Shown: positions 1 through 11,700, counted from the stretch's first letter. The stretch is DNA of 64,000 nucleotides from Agapanthus africanus (GCA_030015575.1 JASDDO010000001.1:138155988-138219987); one strand, 5' to 3'. The notes: a model not told the origin generated them from the letters alone. Numbers and translations: made by a program.

Positions 1-1
1 C

Positions 2-3000
2 TATATTCCTCCCGGACGAAAAGGCGAGAAGGCAATCCTATTCTACCGTTCTGAAGAAAACAAGGTGGAAAAAGAAATTTGGCATGGCGCGGATCCCACG
101 CTCGACAGGCTTCAGCCCATCCGTCTTCCCAGATATTATACCAAAGGTTTGAGGAAACTGCTGAAACGCCAGGGAATACCTTTCGAACAAACCGTTAGAA
201 AGGCCAAATTCTATGACAAAGTATGGAACGTTCCCGGGACTCAATGCAAATTGCCTAACGGGAGAATAGAAACAAAAGGGCTTGGGTACATCCGGTCAAA
301 TAAAAGGGAGCCAGTAGACAGCTGTTATGTCATGTATGACTTCGATGAAGAAGCGGACGCTCAATGGGAGGACGCTAATCCTGAACCAGCAAAAGTTCCT
401 GATACAAAACCGCCCAGTCCATCATTTGAAGACCAGGTGAGCAAACTTATAAGGGATGCGAGTCAAAAAGCCCGAGATGATCACAATCGTGAAATGTCAA
501 TCTATGAGAAAGCCAAGACACAGCGCCTCCTTCAACAGGCAGTAAAGAACGAAGATGCTGCCCCGTACCAACCTGATACAAAAAGGGCTCGACGCGGAGG
601 CAAAAACAAGTTGAAAGGCAAGAAAGGCGCTCAACAACCACAAAGCAGAGCTAAGAAGCCACGCATCCGAGGGTCGAGCGTTATTGACCTAGCCCTCATG
701 AAGAAAATGGGTCGAGCATACTCGTTTCCTCGGAGCAAAACAAGGAAAATACTTGATCTTGCTCTAAAACATCAAATGCTTACACTGCCAGAGTCTAAAC
801 ACCCTGAGCAAGCAGGCGAAGTCTCCAACCCAAATTATTGCTCTTACCATCGAGTAGTAGGGCATCCGCTTGAAGATTGTTTCACCTTTAAGAATTGGGT
901 TGAGGACCAATATCAGCTTGGCAAATTCGCGTTGTCTGACAACTGGAGGGTAGCGCCGCCGCAAAAGCACGAACCCGAAAACACCAGGATAGAACCAACT
1001 CCACATTGGGAATGGCAGAAAATTCGCACTTGCCACGTGATAACAATATTAAAAGAAGAGTCCGAGGACATGAACAGCTTTCCTCGGTGCTTTGAAAACA
1101 GCAGCGATGAGGTAATCTCAGAATTTCCCCCAGCTCCAAAAGAACTAGAGGATGGAATACATACTACTGCAGATAACCTCAGGAAAATCGAGTTGGGGAC
1201 GGTAAATGATCCGCGACCGACATTCGTCAGCGAGCTGCTGTCTGAAGAGAGGGTGTCTGCGTTAAAAGACGTCCTTGTGCAGCATAAAGATTGCTTCGCA
1301 TGGAACTATTCCGAGATGCCAGGACTAGATCCAGAAGTCGCTGTACATAGATTAGCAATATCCCCAAACGTCAAACCAGTCAAACAGGCGCCGAGAAGAA
1401 TGCGGCTCGAGCTTGAAATGAGCATCAACGCCGAAGTCAAAAAGCTGATAGACTCCGGCTTTATCCATGAAGTTCAATACCCTGAATGGATCGCTAACAT
1501 CGTCCCGGTGATGAAGAAAAATGGGACGGTGCGTATATGCGTGGATTTTCGGGATCTTAATAAAGCCTGCCCAAAAGATGATTTTCCAATGCCAGTCACC
1601 GAACTGATGATAGACAACACATCCACTCATGAAGTTTTCTCCTTCATGGACGGCTCATCGGGGTATAACCAGATAAAAATGCATCCAGAAGACCAGAAGC
1701 ACACAGCCTTCAGGACTCCTCTTGGTATATTTTGTTATAAAGTGATGCCCTTCGGTTTGAAGAACGCCGGTGCTACTTATCAGAGGGCCATGACAAAGAT
1801 CTTCGACGACCTTATACACGAAATCGTTGAATGCTATATCGACGATCTCGTGGTTAAAAGCAAATCATACGAGGAACATCTCGAGCATCTGAAGACTGTA
1901 TTTCAACGCCTTCGGCAATACAACTTGAAGATGAATCCTCTTAAATGTGCGTTCGGGGTTTCCTCGGGCAAATTCCTGGGATTCGTTGTTCGACACCGAG
2001 GTATTGAAATAGATCCGTCAAAGATTAAAGCGATCATGGAAATGCCTCCGCCGAGGACTCTCAAACAGCTGCGGTCTCTCCAAGGGAAACTCGCATACAT
2101 ACGGCGATTTATAGCCAACCTTTCAGGAAAGTGCCGTCCTTATAGTCACCTGATGAAGAAGGGAACCCCATTCGTTTGGGATCAAAAATGCCAAGGCGCA
2201 CTGGATGAGATCAAGCAATACCTGCAGAACCCGCCGGTGTTGGCTGCTCCGGTTAAGGGGAAGCCTCTCATTCTTTATACAACCGCCCTTGAGGGTTCTT
2301 TAGGCGAATTATGGGCACAAGAGAATGACCAGGGGAAAGAAAGAGCACTCTACTACTTAAGTCGGGTTCTGCTGGGGGCAGAAAGCAATTACTCCCCAAT
2401 TGAAAAACACTGCCTGGCGTTGATCTTCGCAATAACAAAGCTTAGACATTACGCATTAGCGCATGAAGTCCATCTCATTTCAAAGGTGGACCCTCTCAAA
2501 TATCTAATGTCAAAGGACATATTGACAGGACGACTCGCTAAATGGGCCCTACTCTTAATGGAGTTCTCGATAGCATATCGACCACTCAAAGCAGTAAAAG
2601 GCCAGGCCATCGCCGACTTCCTTGCTGAGCACCCGATACCAGCCGACTCTCCTTTAAACTGCGATCTTCCGGACGAACATGCATTTGATGTGATCGATGG
2701 TGATAATACCCGATAGGAGCTTTATTTTGACGGAGCATCTTCCGTGAATAAGCGCAAACAAAGTACCCCTATAATCAAATCGGGGGTAGGACTCATCTTT
2801 ATAACTCCACAAGGAGGGATAATGCGCTTCGCCTTCTCTTTAATAGAGCCGAGAACGAATAATGAAGCCGAATACGAAGCTCTGATAGCAGGCCTCGAGA
2901 TCGCCATTGACATGGGAATTGAAAACCTCCTCATATACGGAGATTCGCAACTGGTCGTTAGTCAAGTAAACGGCGATTATCAAACATGCAAACCGGAGTT

Positions 3001-4519
3001 AGTAAAATACGGTGAAAAGGTGCAATAACTGCTAACCCAAATTCCCTCTTATACTTTGGAGAGCATACCACGCGCGGATAACAGCAAAGCGGACGCGTTG
3101 GCCAAACTCGCTAAAGAAATGGCTGACGAGAACCTCGATGACGTTAGAATCATGGTACAAAGTCGTCAGGTGCTCGCCCCTGCAGAAATACCTTCGGAAT
3201 CACCCGAAGAAAAGGGAGTGAATGAACAAGCAACCTTGCAAATAAAAGAACATGAGAAAGTTGAAGATTGGAGGGAAGTCTTTATAGACTACTTCAAGTC
3301 CCACCAAATGCCCGAAGATGCGTCCGCAAGACATCAACTCATAAAACGGGCTCTGTCCTTCGCCTTCGTCAATGATACTCTCTACAAGAGGTCATTCGAT
3401 TCTCTGTGGCTGAGATGCTTAGGACCGAACGAATCGGAAAGAGTCGTTCAGGAAATTCATGACGGAATCTGCGGTTCTCACCAAGCAGGTCCAAAGATGA
3501 AGTTGAAGATCAAACGGATGGGCTATTACTGGCCCACGATGATTCAAGACTGCATCGAATATGCGAAGCAATGTCACTCATGCCAGATTCATGGGGACTT
3601 CATCCACCAGCACCCAAATCCGCTGCATCCAACGGTAGCTAGCTGGCCATTCGAAATGTGGGGGACTGATATAGTCGGCCCCATCGAGCCAGCATCGTCT
3701 AAAGGACATCGTTTCATCCTAGCGACGACTGACTACTACTCTAAGTGGGCAGAAGCAGTACCATTGAGAGAAGTGAAGACGGAGAATATCCTCCATTTCT
3801 TCAAAACGCACGTCATATATCGGTTTGGAACTCCGAGGCGGATCATCTCCGATAACGGGCCGGCCTACCGAAGTCATAAAATCAGCCGCTTCGCACAGCA
3901 GCATAACATAGACTGGAGATATTTCTCAGTCTATAATCCACGAGCTAACGGTCTCGCCGAGGCCTTCAACAAGACCTTGACAAAAATTATAAAGAAAGCA
4001 GTGTCCCGAAATAAGAAAGACTGGCATGAGAGACTGCAAGAAGCTCTTTGGGCGTATCGAACCACATTCAAGACAGCTACAAACACAACGCCATACACGT
4101 TGGTGTTCGGTACGGAAGCAGTACTCCCTCTCGAGGTAGAGTTACCCTCTCTACGAGTGGCAGTCCATTACGAGCTGACGGACGAAGAAAATGCTCATCT
4201 TCGGCTTGAGGAGCTTGACGCCCTTGAAGAAACACGGCTCATAGCGCAACAAAATCTGGAGGCCTATAAAGCAAAGATGATGCGCTCATACGAAAGATTG
4301 ACCCGACCGAGGACATTCCACCAAGGCGAACTCGTGCTAGTGGTCAAAAGGCCTATGATCCCCAATCGCGCCAAGCGGGGAAAATTCGAGCCGAACTATG
4401 AAGGCCCGTACATCATAGATAAAGTTTATCAGGGTGGGGCCTATCTACTTATGGACATGCATGGTGAAAGGCCTTTCAGGCTGATAAACGGTCGCTTCCT
4501 AAAGAAATACTACGCTTAA
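2..4519 (+). pseudogene. gag-pol: Tat gag-pol polyprotein, partial, two in-frame stops
   Basis: The frame is open from the left edge, so no start codon is in the window; the GTG at 65 is not a start. Seen in order: a basic gag tail with zinc knuckle C-x2-H-x4-GH-x4-C (about 835-900), reverse transcriptase (about 1345-2150, catalytic YIDD at 1835-1846), a retroviral-type RNase H with a weakened active site (about 2245-2640), a second archaeal-type RNase H (about 2715-3110, with FDGASS, NNEAEYEAL and GDSQLV), and integrase with HHCC finger (about 3460-3600) and D, D, E residues near 3664, 3846 and 3958. Two stops interrupt the frame, TAG at 2714-2716 and TAA at 3026-3028, both inside or at the edge of the second RNase H. 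The frame resumes unchanged after each, so these are point changes. No D-T/S-G protease motif is visible between knuckle and RT. The terminal TAA is at 4517-4519. Confidence 0.93.
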
Positions 4520-4615
4520 TGAGCCACAGCCTAGGTCAACGATAGATGACGACGACTATGTCCGCTCGCTATCTTCATAAGCTCAAACTTTATAAGCAGT
4601 AGCCAGCTTCTCAAC

Positions 4616-4700
4616 AGCGGACCGAAATGTCCTTAAACTAACAGCGGACCGAAATGTCCTTAAACTAATAGCAGATCGAAACGTCTTTAAACTACTACCG
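4616..4700 (+). repeat. 27-bp tandem repeat, three to four units
   Basis: Units start at 4619, 4646 and 4673, with a decayed fourth near 4700. The core is GGAC, a six-base loop CGAAAT or CGAAAC, then GTCC or GTCT, and TTAAACTA. The third unit reads AGAT before the loop and GTCT after it, so the arms still pair through a T.G wobble. The same 27-bp unit recurs inside the 3' LTR at 15627-15855. Confidence 0.85.
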
Positions 4701-4724
4701 CAGCATCCTTAGGCTGACGAGATA

Positions 4725-4835
4725 AAAAATAAAAAATAAAAAAATAAAAATAAAAAATAAAAAAATAATAAAATAATAAAATAAAATAAAATAAAAATAA
4801 ATAAATAAATAAAATATGAAAATAAAATAAAATAA
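4725..4835. repeat. A-rich simple repeat (AAATA-type)
   Basis: About 110 bases made almost only of A and T in AAAT/AAAAT steps. No gene is seen in it. It separates the 27-bp repeats from the first copy of a 115-bp direct repeat. Confidence 0.9.
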
Positions 4836-4837
4836 AA

Positions 4838-5350
4838 ATGGTATGTCCATAAGCAAAAAGGGGCACGGATGAAAACCCGAAAGGGCTCCGTGAGTAAAAA
4901 CAGCAGGGCTACCGGCGAGTGTTCGTGAAAACCCGAAAGGGCGCGACCTCGTAAAAAAAAAGAAGAAAGATTTCCATGTATTATCAAACATGATACAATC
5001 AGGTGCACAAAAGTATGTGGGGTATGGGATTCGAACTCTGGTGGCTTGGTTCAGCAATACAAGGTATTACCAATGAGTATGCTGCTAACACCATATGATA
5101 TATGGAATGGGATTTGGTAAAACCATATATACTTGTTATAAATATCGTAATTATTATTAATATGGGGAGTTGCAAAGTCAGGATCTCAATAACAAAGGGT
5201 AGAGAAAAAAAAAACAAAAAAAACAAAAAAAAAACGCTATGTCCATAAGCAAAAGAGGGCACGGATGAAAACCTGAAAGGGCTCCGTGAGTAAAAACAGC
5301 AGGACTACCGTCGAGTGTTTGTGAAAACCCGAAAGGGCGCAACCTCGTTA
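4838..5350 (+). repeat. Pair of direct repeats about 400 bp apart
   Basis: The block at about 4840-4957 (TATGTCCATAAGCAAAA onward, containing GAAAACCCGAAAGGGC twice) recurs at about 5240-5347 with a few substitutions. Both copies are bordered by A-rich runs. The 280 bp between them hold a tRNA-like stretch on the minus strand and AT-rich filler. This is either a local segmental duplication or an insertion flanked by a duplicated segment. Confidence 0.8.
5025..5095 (-). other. tRNA-like (possible SINE head) with pol III B box
   Basis: Read on the minus strand, the stretch holds TAGCAGC...CATTGGTAA, which resembles an A box and D arm, followed about 35 bases later by AGTTCGAATCCC, a good B box. 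I could not fold a clean acceptor or anticodon stem, so this is not called as a functional tRNA. A minus-strand T-rich run follows near 4955-4975. It may be a decayed tRNA-derived SINE inside the Tat spacer. Confidence 0.3.
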
Positions 5351-5354
5351 AAAG

Positions 5355-5530
5355 ACACTTATAGGGTCCTCTCGACCTTATAAGGAGAAACCACCCGCGT
5401 GAGATCCTTACGACTCACAAAGGAGCAACACACTTAGGAATCCCCACGATTCCTAAGGAGAAAATACACTTGCGAGATCCTCACGACTCGTAAGGAGAAC
5501 GCTTTTATGGGACCCTCACGGCTCATAGAA
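5355..5530 (+). repeat. Hairpin array I: constant loop, changing stems
   Basis: Five units in tandem, each followed by AAGGAG, GGAGAA or similar. Each has a left arm, a short loop such as CTCAC, CTCTC or CCCAC, and a complementary right arm. Arms include CTTATAGGGTC with GACCTTATAAG, CTTAGGAATC with GATTCCTAAG (perfect), and CTTGCGAG with CTCGTAAG. Stem sequence differs from unit to unit but complementarity is kept, partly through G.T pairs. Confidence 0.8.
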
Positions 5531-5699
5531 TTTGAAAGTCTTAAGTTACAGAGACCTAAACCTGTGCTTAAGCAATCCCCACAATTTCCGATATTGCCCT
5601 ACAAGTGGCTCAATACTGACCCTTGTATACAATCCACGGGCGCGAATAAACATTTCCCTAACCAAGGTCCATCCGTGACTGGGGATATGTTCGCATAAC
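5531..5699 (+). other. Spacer with compound hairpin and TGTATACA motif
   Basis: Begins with CTTAAG ... CTTAAG enclosing ACAG ... CTGT. Related compound stems recur near 5880 (CTTAG/CTAAG) and 8463 (CTTAG/CTAAG). A motif around GTATACAATCCACGGGC at about 5622 recurs near 6328 and, inside the LTR, near 16267. No coding sequence is seen. Confidence 0.5.
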
Positions 5700-5880
5700 C
5701 CTTGTAAATCCTCTCGATTTGCAAAGAGAAAACCCTCTTGTAGGATCCTTACAACTTACAGAGGAACGAAACACTTAGGAACCCTCACGATTCCTAGGGA
5801 GAAAATACACCTATAAGATCCTCACGACTTGTAGGGAGAAATACCTTTATGAGACCCTTACGGCTCATGAAGTCAAAGCC
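5700..5880 (+). repeat. Hairpin array II
   Basis: Five more units of the same design as at 5355-5530, for example TTGTAAATC with GATTTGCAA, CTTAGGAACC with GATTCCTAGG, CCTATAAG with CTTGTAGG, and TATGAG with CTCATG. The loops are CTCTC, CTTAC or CTCAC. Followed by a compound stem at about 5880-5918. Confidence 0.75.
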
Positions 5881-6044
5881 TTAGTCGACAGGACCCTAAC
5901 CCTGGTCGCTAAGCCACCTTCGTTCGACAGCGACAGAGGCAGATGATGATTCGCTCCTGGCAATATCCCAGTTGTAGCGATGCTGATGCCGAAATCGGTG
6001 TCCAATTTCAGGTTTACGGCGAAAGCCAGTAGGCCGCTCATGCA

Positions 6045-6262
6045 TACGAAATAGCTGAAATGATAGGGCAACTTGCAATAAAAAGCAGCAAGGAAAATGT
6101 ATGCATGTAAAATAGCCGAAATGATTGGGCGACTCGCAATAAAAAGCAGCGAGTAAAAAATGAAATAAATAGCCGAAATGATTGGGCACCGCGAGAAATA
6201 GCCGAAATGATTGGGCAATCGCGACCTTCGCGATATAAAAGCTGAAATGATAGAGCATCGCG
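6045..6262 (+). repeat. Five-copy interspersed motif AATAGCCGAAATGATTGGGC
   Basis: Copies or near copies lie at about 6048, 6110, 6168, 6197 and 6237. Between them sit two hairpins with the same loop AATAAAAAGCA but different arms: CTTGC/GCAAG (6072-6092) and ACTCGC/GCGAGT (6132-6154). Not coding; minus-strand open frames here are shadows of the repeats. Confidence 0.8.
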
Positions 6263-6439
6263 GAAATAAAATAAAAAAAATGATGATGATAAAACTTTGG
6301 CCCTACAGTTAAGATCACATCGACCCCTGTATACAATCCAAGGGCGTAAACAAAGAGGGAACCATACTTTCCCAACAGGCTCCGCCAGAAGACGAAGCCA
6401 AATCTTGACAGTTCAGTCCAACTCCGAAGAAATCAATAT

Positions 6440-8100
6440 CTTCATCAAATCCCTTGACTCACGGATACAAACACTCCTTGACGAGAGACTCCTGATCCGC
6501 GTCGACCTGCAGAGCCACCAGCGCCTCCGTGGGAATCCTCGACTCGTTTCAAACCCCAAGGAAACAAATAATCCTTGGCGCTCGGGAAACAAATAATCAC
6601 TAGCGAATCCCTCGACTCACGGATACAAACACTCCTTGACGAGAGCCTCCTGATCCGCGTCGACCTGCAGAGCCACCAGCGCCTCCGTGGGAATCCTCGA
6701 CTCGTTTCAAACCCTAAGGAAACAAATAATCCTTGGCGCTCGGGAAACAAATAATCCCTAGCAAATCCCTCGACTCACGGATACAAACACTCCTTGACGA
6801 GAGCCTCCTGATCCGCGTCGACCTGCAAGGCCACCAGCGCCTCCGTGGGAATCCTCGACTCGTTTCAAACCCCAAGGAAACAAATAATCCTTGGCGCTCG
6901 GGAAACAAATAATCCCTAGCGAATCCCTCGACTCACGGATACAAACACTCCTTGACGAGAGCCTCCTGATCCGCGTCGACCTGCAGAGCCACCAGCGCCT
7001 CCGTGGGAATCCTCGACTCGTTTCAAACCCCAAGGAAACAAATAATCCTTGGCGCTCGGGAAACAAATAATCCCTAGCAAATCCCTCGACTCACGGATAC
7101 AAACACTCCTTGACGAGAGCCTCCTGATCCGCGTCGACCTGCAGAGCCACCAGCGCCTCCGTGGGAATCCTCGACTCGTTTCAAACCCCAAGGAAACAAA
7201 TAATCCTTGGCGCTCGGGAAACAAATAATCCCTAGCAAATCCCTCGACTCACGGATACAAACACTCCTTGACGAGAGCCTCCTGATCCGCGTCGACCTGC
7301 AGAGCCACCAGCGCCTCCGTGGGAATCCTCGACTCGTTTCAAACCCCAAGGAAACAAATAATCCTTGGCGCTCGGGAAACAAATAATCCCTAGCAAATCT
7401 CTCGACTCACGGATACAAACACTCCTTGACGAGAGCCTCCTGATCCGCGTCGACCTGCAGAGCCACCAGCGCCTCCGTGGGAATCCTCGACTCGTTTCAA
7501 ACCCCAAGGAAACAAATAATCCTTGGCGCTCGGGAAACAAATAATCCCTAGCAAATCCCTCGACTCACGGATACAAACACTCCTTGACGAGAGCCTCCTG
7601 ATCCGCGTCGACCTGCAGAGCCACCAGCGCCTCCGTGGGAATCCTCGACTCGTTTCAAACCCCAAGGAAACAAATAATCCTTGGCGCTCGGGAAACAAAT
7701 AATCCCTAGCAAATCCCTCGACTCACGGATACAAACACTCCTTGACGAGAGCCTCCTGATCCGCGTCGACCTGCAGAGCCACCAGCGCCTCCGCGGGAAT
7801 CCTCGACTCGTTTCAAACCCCAAGGAAACAAATAATCCTTGGCGCTCGGGAAACAAATAATCCCTAGCAAATCCCTCGACTCACGGATACAAACACTCCT
7901 TGACGAGAGACTCCTGATCCGCGTCGACCTGCAGAGCCACCAGCGCCTCCGTGGGAATCCTCGACTCGTTTCAAACCCCAAGGAAATAAATAATCCTTGG
8001 TGCTCGGGAAAAAAATAATCCCTAGCAAACTCCTCGACTCACGGATACAAACACTCCGTGATGAGAGCCTCCTAACTCATGTCAACTCGCAGGGCCATCA
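6440..8100 (+). repeat. 158-bp tandem repeat, about ten and a half units
   Basis: The anchor GACTCACGG occurs at 6456, 6614, 6772, 6930, 7088, 7246, 7404, 7562, 7720, 7878 and 8036, exactly 158 bp apart. Units 1 to 10 are almost identical and the eleventh is diverged and short. Each unit has two hairpins with the same loop AACAAATAA, one with arms CCAAGGA/TCCTTGG and one with GCTCGGGA/TCCCTAGC. Tandem arrays between pol and the 3' LTR are common in Tat/Ogre elements. 8101-8280 is a decayed continuation with no gene. Confidence 0.95.
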
Positions 8101-8280
8101 CTCTCTCCGCGAGCAAATTCCCGATTCGTCCCAATTTGTAAGAAGAAGTCTCAGACAGCAAGGATTGAAAAACTTGCTTCTTGAGCAATGGGGCCCTGCA
8201 AGTCAATCCAAAATGGTCTCTTGCATACTATTCACGGGTCTCACTCTCCGAAGTCGAATTTCGACGAGGAGGGAAACAAC

Positions 8281-8500
8281 CACTTACGAATCCTCTCGAC
8301 TCGTAAGAGGGAAAATTCTCTTATAGGATCCCTATGACTTATAAGAGAAAACCACACTTAGGAATCCTCACGATTCCTAAGGAGAAAATCCACCTATGAG
8401 ATCCTCTCGATCCGTAGGAAGAAAAGCCTCTATGAGACCCTCACGGCTCATAGAATTGAAAAGTCTTAGGCGGCAGATCTGAACCTGCGGTCTAAGCCAT
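8281..8500 (+). repeat. Hairpin array III
   Basis: Five units of the 5355-5880 type: TTACGA/TCGTAA, CTCTTATA/TATAAGAG, CTTAGGAATC/GATTCCTAAG, CCTATGAG.../...CCGTAGG, and TATGAG/CTCATA. Then comes a compound stem CTTAG ... CTAAG around 8463-8497. The array thus flanks the 158-bp repeat on both sides. Confidence 0.75.
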
Positions 8501-8613
8501 CATTATCTCTGGAAGGAATGAAGTTATCTGCCAATGAGGTTCATTAAAGATGTCATGCTGAAAAGAAAGGAAAAGGCGAAGAAATGACACAAGACATTAC
8601 AAAATTTGCATCT

Positions 8614-8619
8614 TTTATT
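8614..8619 (-). terminator. Poly(A) signal AATAAA of the antisense gene
   Basis: AATAAA on the minus strand, about 90 bases beyond the stop codon of the antisense gene, in T/A-rich sequence. The position suits a plant polyadenylation signal. Confidence 0.5.
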
Positions 8620-8709
8620 CAGAAATATTGATCGAGTACAGGATACATTGTGCTAAAGAATAAAAAAATATATACATATACTTTACAAAGACAAATGATA
8701 CAAGAAGAA

Positions 8710-11700
8710 TTATTGGGAAGGAAGCGTCTTGCATAGGTGTAGCAATTGCTCGCATATGTCCTTCCATGCCTTCTCTTGGTCAGCTACCATCGCCAGCTCT
8801 GCCTCCACTTGGGCTCGTTGCTGCAAGACCGACGCAAGCTGCTCCCTGACGACCTGATAGGCAGCTTCCCGACTTGGGATATTGCGCTCAGCTACGTCAA
8901 GCTTCCGCTTCAAGTTTAGCCCATGGGAGATGCGCTCCAAGAGACCCTCAAAGATAGTCTTCACTTGGGCAGCATTTGCCTCAACCTCGGTGCGCAGATG
9001 GGCCATTTCGTTCGAGGTCTTTTGGCATTCCCTTAGTCTTAAAGCTGCTTCTTGCTCCAAGTGGCGGGAGTACGAAGTGCTTTGCTCGAGCCAAGTTGTG
9101 CGTTGGGTGCTCAGAGCTAAAACTTCGGGAGAAGGGCGCGTCGACTCCAGCCGATTTAGACAGGCCTCGATCCCCCTGCAGTGGTTAACCCAAGATTCGA
9201 CGACGCCTTCGTTATGAAAATTTACGAGCGCCGCCAACATCGGGTTAACCTCCGCAGCAAAATCTACGGCAGAAGGAAGAGCGTCCATATTGAGCTTTTC
9301 AATGTACCCGCTCAGCATGCCCAAACTCATCGCAGCACCCTTGGAAGATGGACGTCTCAAGAAAGGGCCTGCCGGTGAAAGGACGCGAGCCTCAAAGGGG
9401 ACCGGAGCCGGAACAATAGCTGCAAAACAAAACATGGTTAAACGATGGTTCGGAAAATGTTGAAGGGTTACCAAAAAAGGAAATTTATTATACCGGTGGA
9501 AACAGGTGGCAAGGCCGGAAGGTCTGGTGGCGCAGCCGATCTTTCTGCTCCCCCTTCGATTTGCAACGCTGCAGTCAGAACAAGAGAGAGTTGGAAATAA
9601 TTCTACCGCTAAAAAGACAAAGCTACCAATCGGGAACAGTACTCACCAGCGCCACCAGACGGGGAGGCGAATTCAGATGGGAAAGAGAAGTGTGGGAGCA
9701 ACACTTGATAGAGATGATCAAAAAACACCCCTGAAAGATACAACAGTGTGACTTCAGTACATAAACTGTATATCTGAAAGATAGGATTAATAAGTTATAA
9801 ACCCATACCTTCCAACATCTTCGAAGGAGTAAGAGAGGGTTGAGAAGTGACCACCGCCAAGGCTGTCGTTGAAGGCGCTCCTTCAAGCAGTGGGGCATCA
9901 GCACTAGCTGCACCTGCATTACGAAAAACTGAACTTGTCAGAAAAGATTGTAAAGTTAAGAAAGGCAGTCACTTGGAGTTTACCTGAGGAGCTCCCGGCT
10001 GAAACGGAGGCGACTCCCTCCTCTACCGACATGAGACCACCGCCCGTGGCCTCGTCACCCGACTCGATGGGGACCGTCGTCGTGCTAGCAAGACCTGGGG
10101 ACAGCGGAGGGCCATAGGCGGGAAAGGCTATGATTGGAGTATTGCCAGATTCCAGAGAGGGAGCGGCTGGCTCGTCCTCGGGAATCATGGCCACCTCACC
10201 CACTACCCTCTCAGTTTCAGTAGCTGTGGTTGTATCGTCTATCGTCACCAAGGGACCGCCGACCTCGAGCGCCTCAGCCGCCACCACCCTAGACTCAGTT
10301 ATAATGATCATATCATCTGCCCCCGCTTCAGGTTCGGCATCAATGACCTTCTCGGCGGCGGATCCTTCAACTTCTGTTTCAGGCACCGTGGCCCCGACGA
10401 CGGTGCCCACCGTCGGCTCAGGTTCGGCGGGCGCCGCTTCCGCCGTTTCATGGGGTCCGACGGTCTCCGCCTCCCCCTCAGTTGGACTAGGCCCTGCCAG
10501 ATGAAACGCATATGAGCCAATGGCTTTATATTTCTTACAACAAAGCTCTGAAAGAAGTACTACCTGAAGAGGACTTGTCGTTTGCACTCCGAGCCGCGCG
10601 CGCCACTTGCCTATAAGCAGTAGACAGGGCGGCAGGGGCCTCTTCAGAAGGAGTGTCGGCACGAGAAATCGTGCTAGGGCCCGCTCCCGTGGCCAAAGCA
10701 GCTCTGCTCGCCTCTGCTTCAGAAGGAGTGTCGGCACGAGGAAGAGTGCTAGGGCCCGCTCCCGCGGCCAAAGCAGCTCTGCGTGCCCTTGCTTCGCGTC
10801 TCAACCGCTTCCGCTCCTCTCGAGCCGTTGAGACGGATGCCACTAGGGCTTCCTTGAGTGAGGCTCCCTCGTCCGTATATAGGGATGCCTCTAGATTCTT
10901 CAGGGCATCCCTCATCGTCTTGTCAAGCCGGGGCTCTTGTGGCAACTTCGATGAAACTGGGACTTCAGTAACAGGCTCAGGAAGGATCCCCGCGCCAACT
11001 GATATAACCTCTGCAAAGAAACAAAAGAAGGTTAGGTTGACCATCATAAAAAGACAACAAACTTTCCTTATAAAAGAGAAAGGAGTGAAACATACCGGCG
11101 CCTGCTAAGGCATGCTTCTCCTCCTCCTCCTGGAAGGTTTTCAGGGAGGCAGCAATAGCCTCTTCAGTAGAGACACCTGTTGAAAATGGAGCAAATGTTA
11201 GTTAAAGATAACAATACAAGGTGCAATAAAATGACAAATGAAGCGTCTGATGATTACCGGACTCAGCAAGTTTGCTTAGCATCGCTTCGAGCCTAGCCGA
11301 TCGCTCCGAAGCTGCAATGGCGGCAGCCAGATTGGTGTCCGCAGGATTTACCACGAAACCCTCATTGCTGCCGTGTTCACATATGGCCTCGGCGGGAGGA
11401 GCCACAGGATTTAAGCTGAGGATCGCGTCGAGGGATAGGGTGGACTTCTTCTTCTTCTGCCCGCCAGCTTTAGATCCACCCGGAGCAGCTTTGCGCTTGG
11501 CAGTCACTTTAGGGCGGCGAGTCCCGATATCCGCTCCTGCGCCAGACTCTGGCGATACCACTTTAACTGTCTTTGTGGGAGCACGGGGCGCCGGTGGTGC
11601 ATCCACCGTAGTAGGCAGTGGCAATCCACGCGGGAAGGCCAACACGCATGGTCGGTCGGCTCCGGCCTCTTTTAGCGGAGGGACGACCGGGCGCCTTGGC

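Noticed and set aside
65..67. GTG at 65 as the start of the Tat polyprotein
   Set aside because: The frame is open to the left edge and gag must begin far upstream.
6445..7981. A series of overlapping minus-strand frames of about 102 codons encoding the same peptide
   Set aside because: They recur every 158 bp with the tandem repeat and have no start context or family likeness. They are by-products of the repeat.
5355..8456. CRISPR-like array of repeats and spacers
   Set aside because: Units are palindromes with changing arms, not constant repeats with unique spacers, and the sequence is eukaryotic retroelement DNA.
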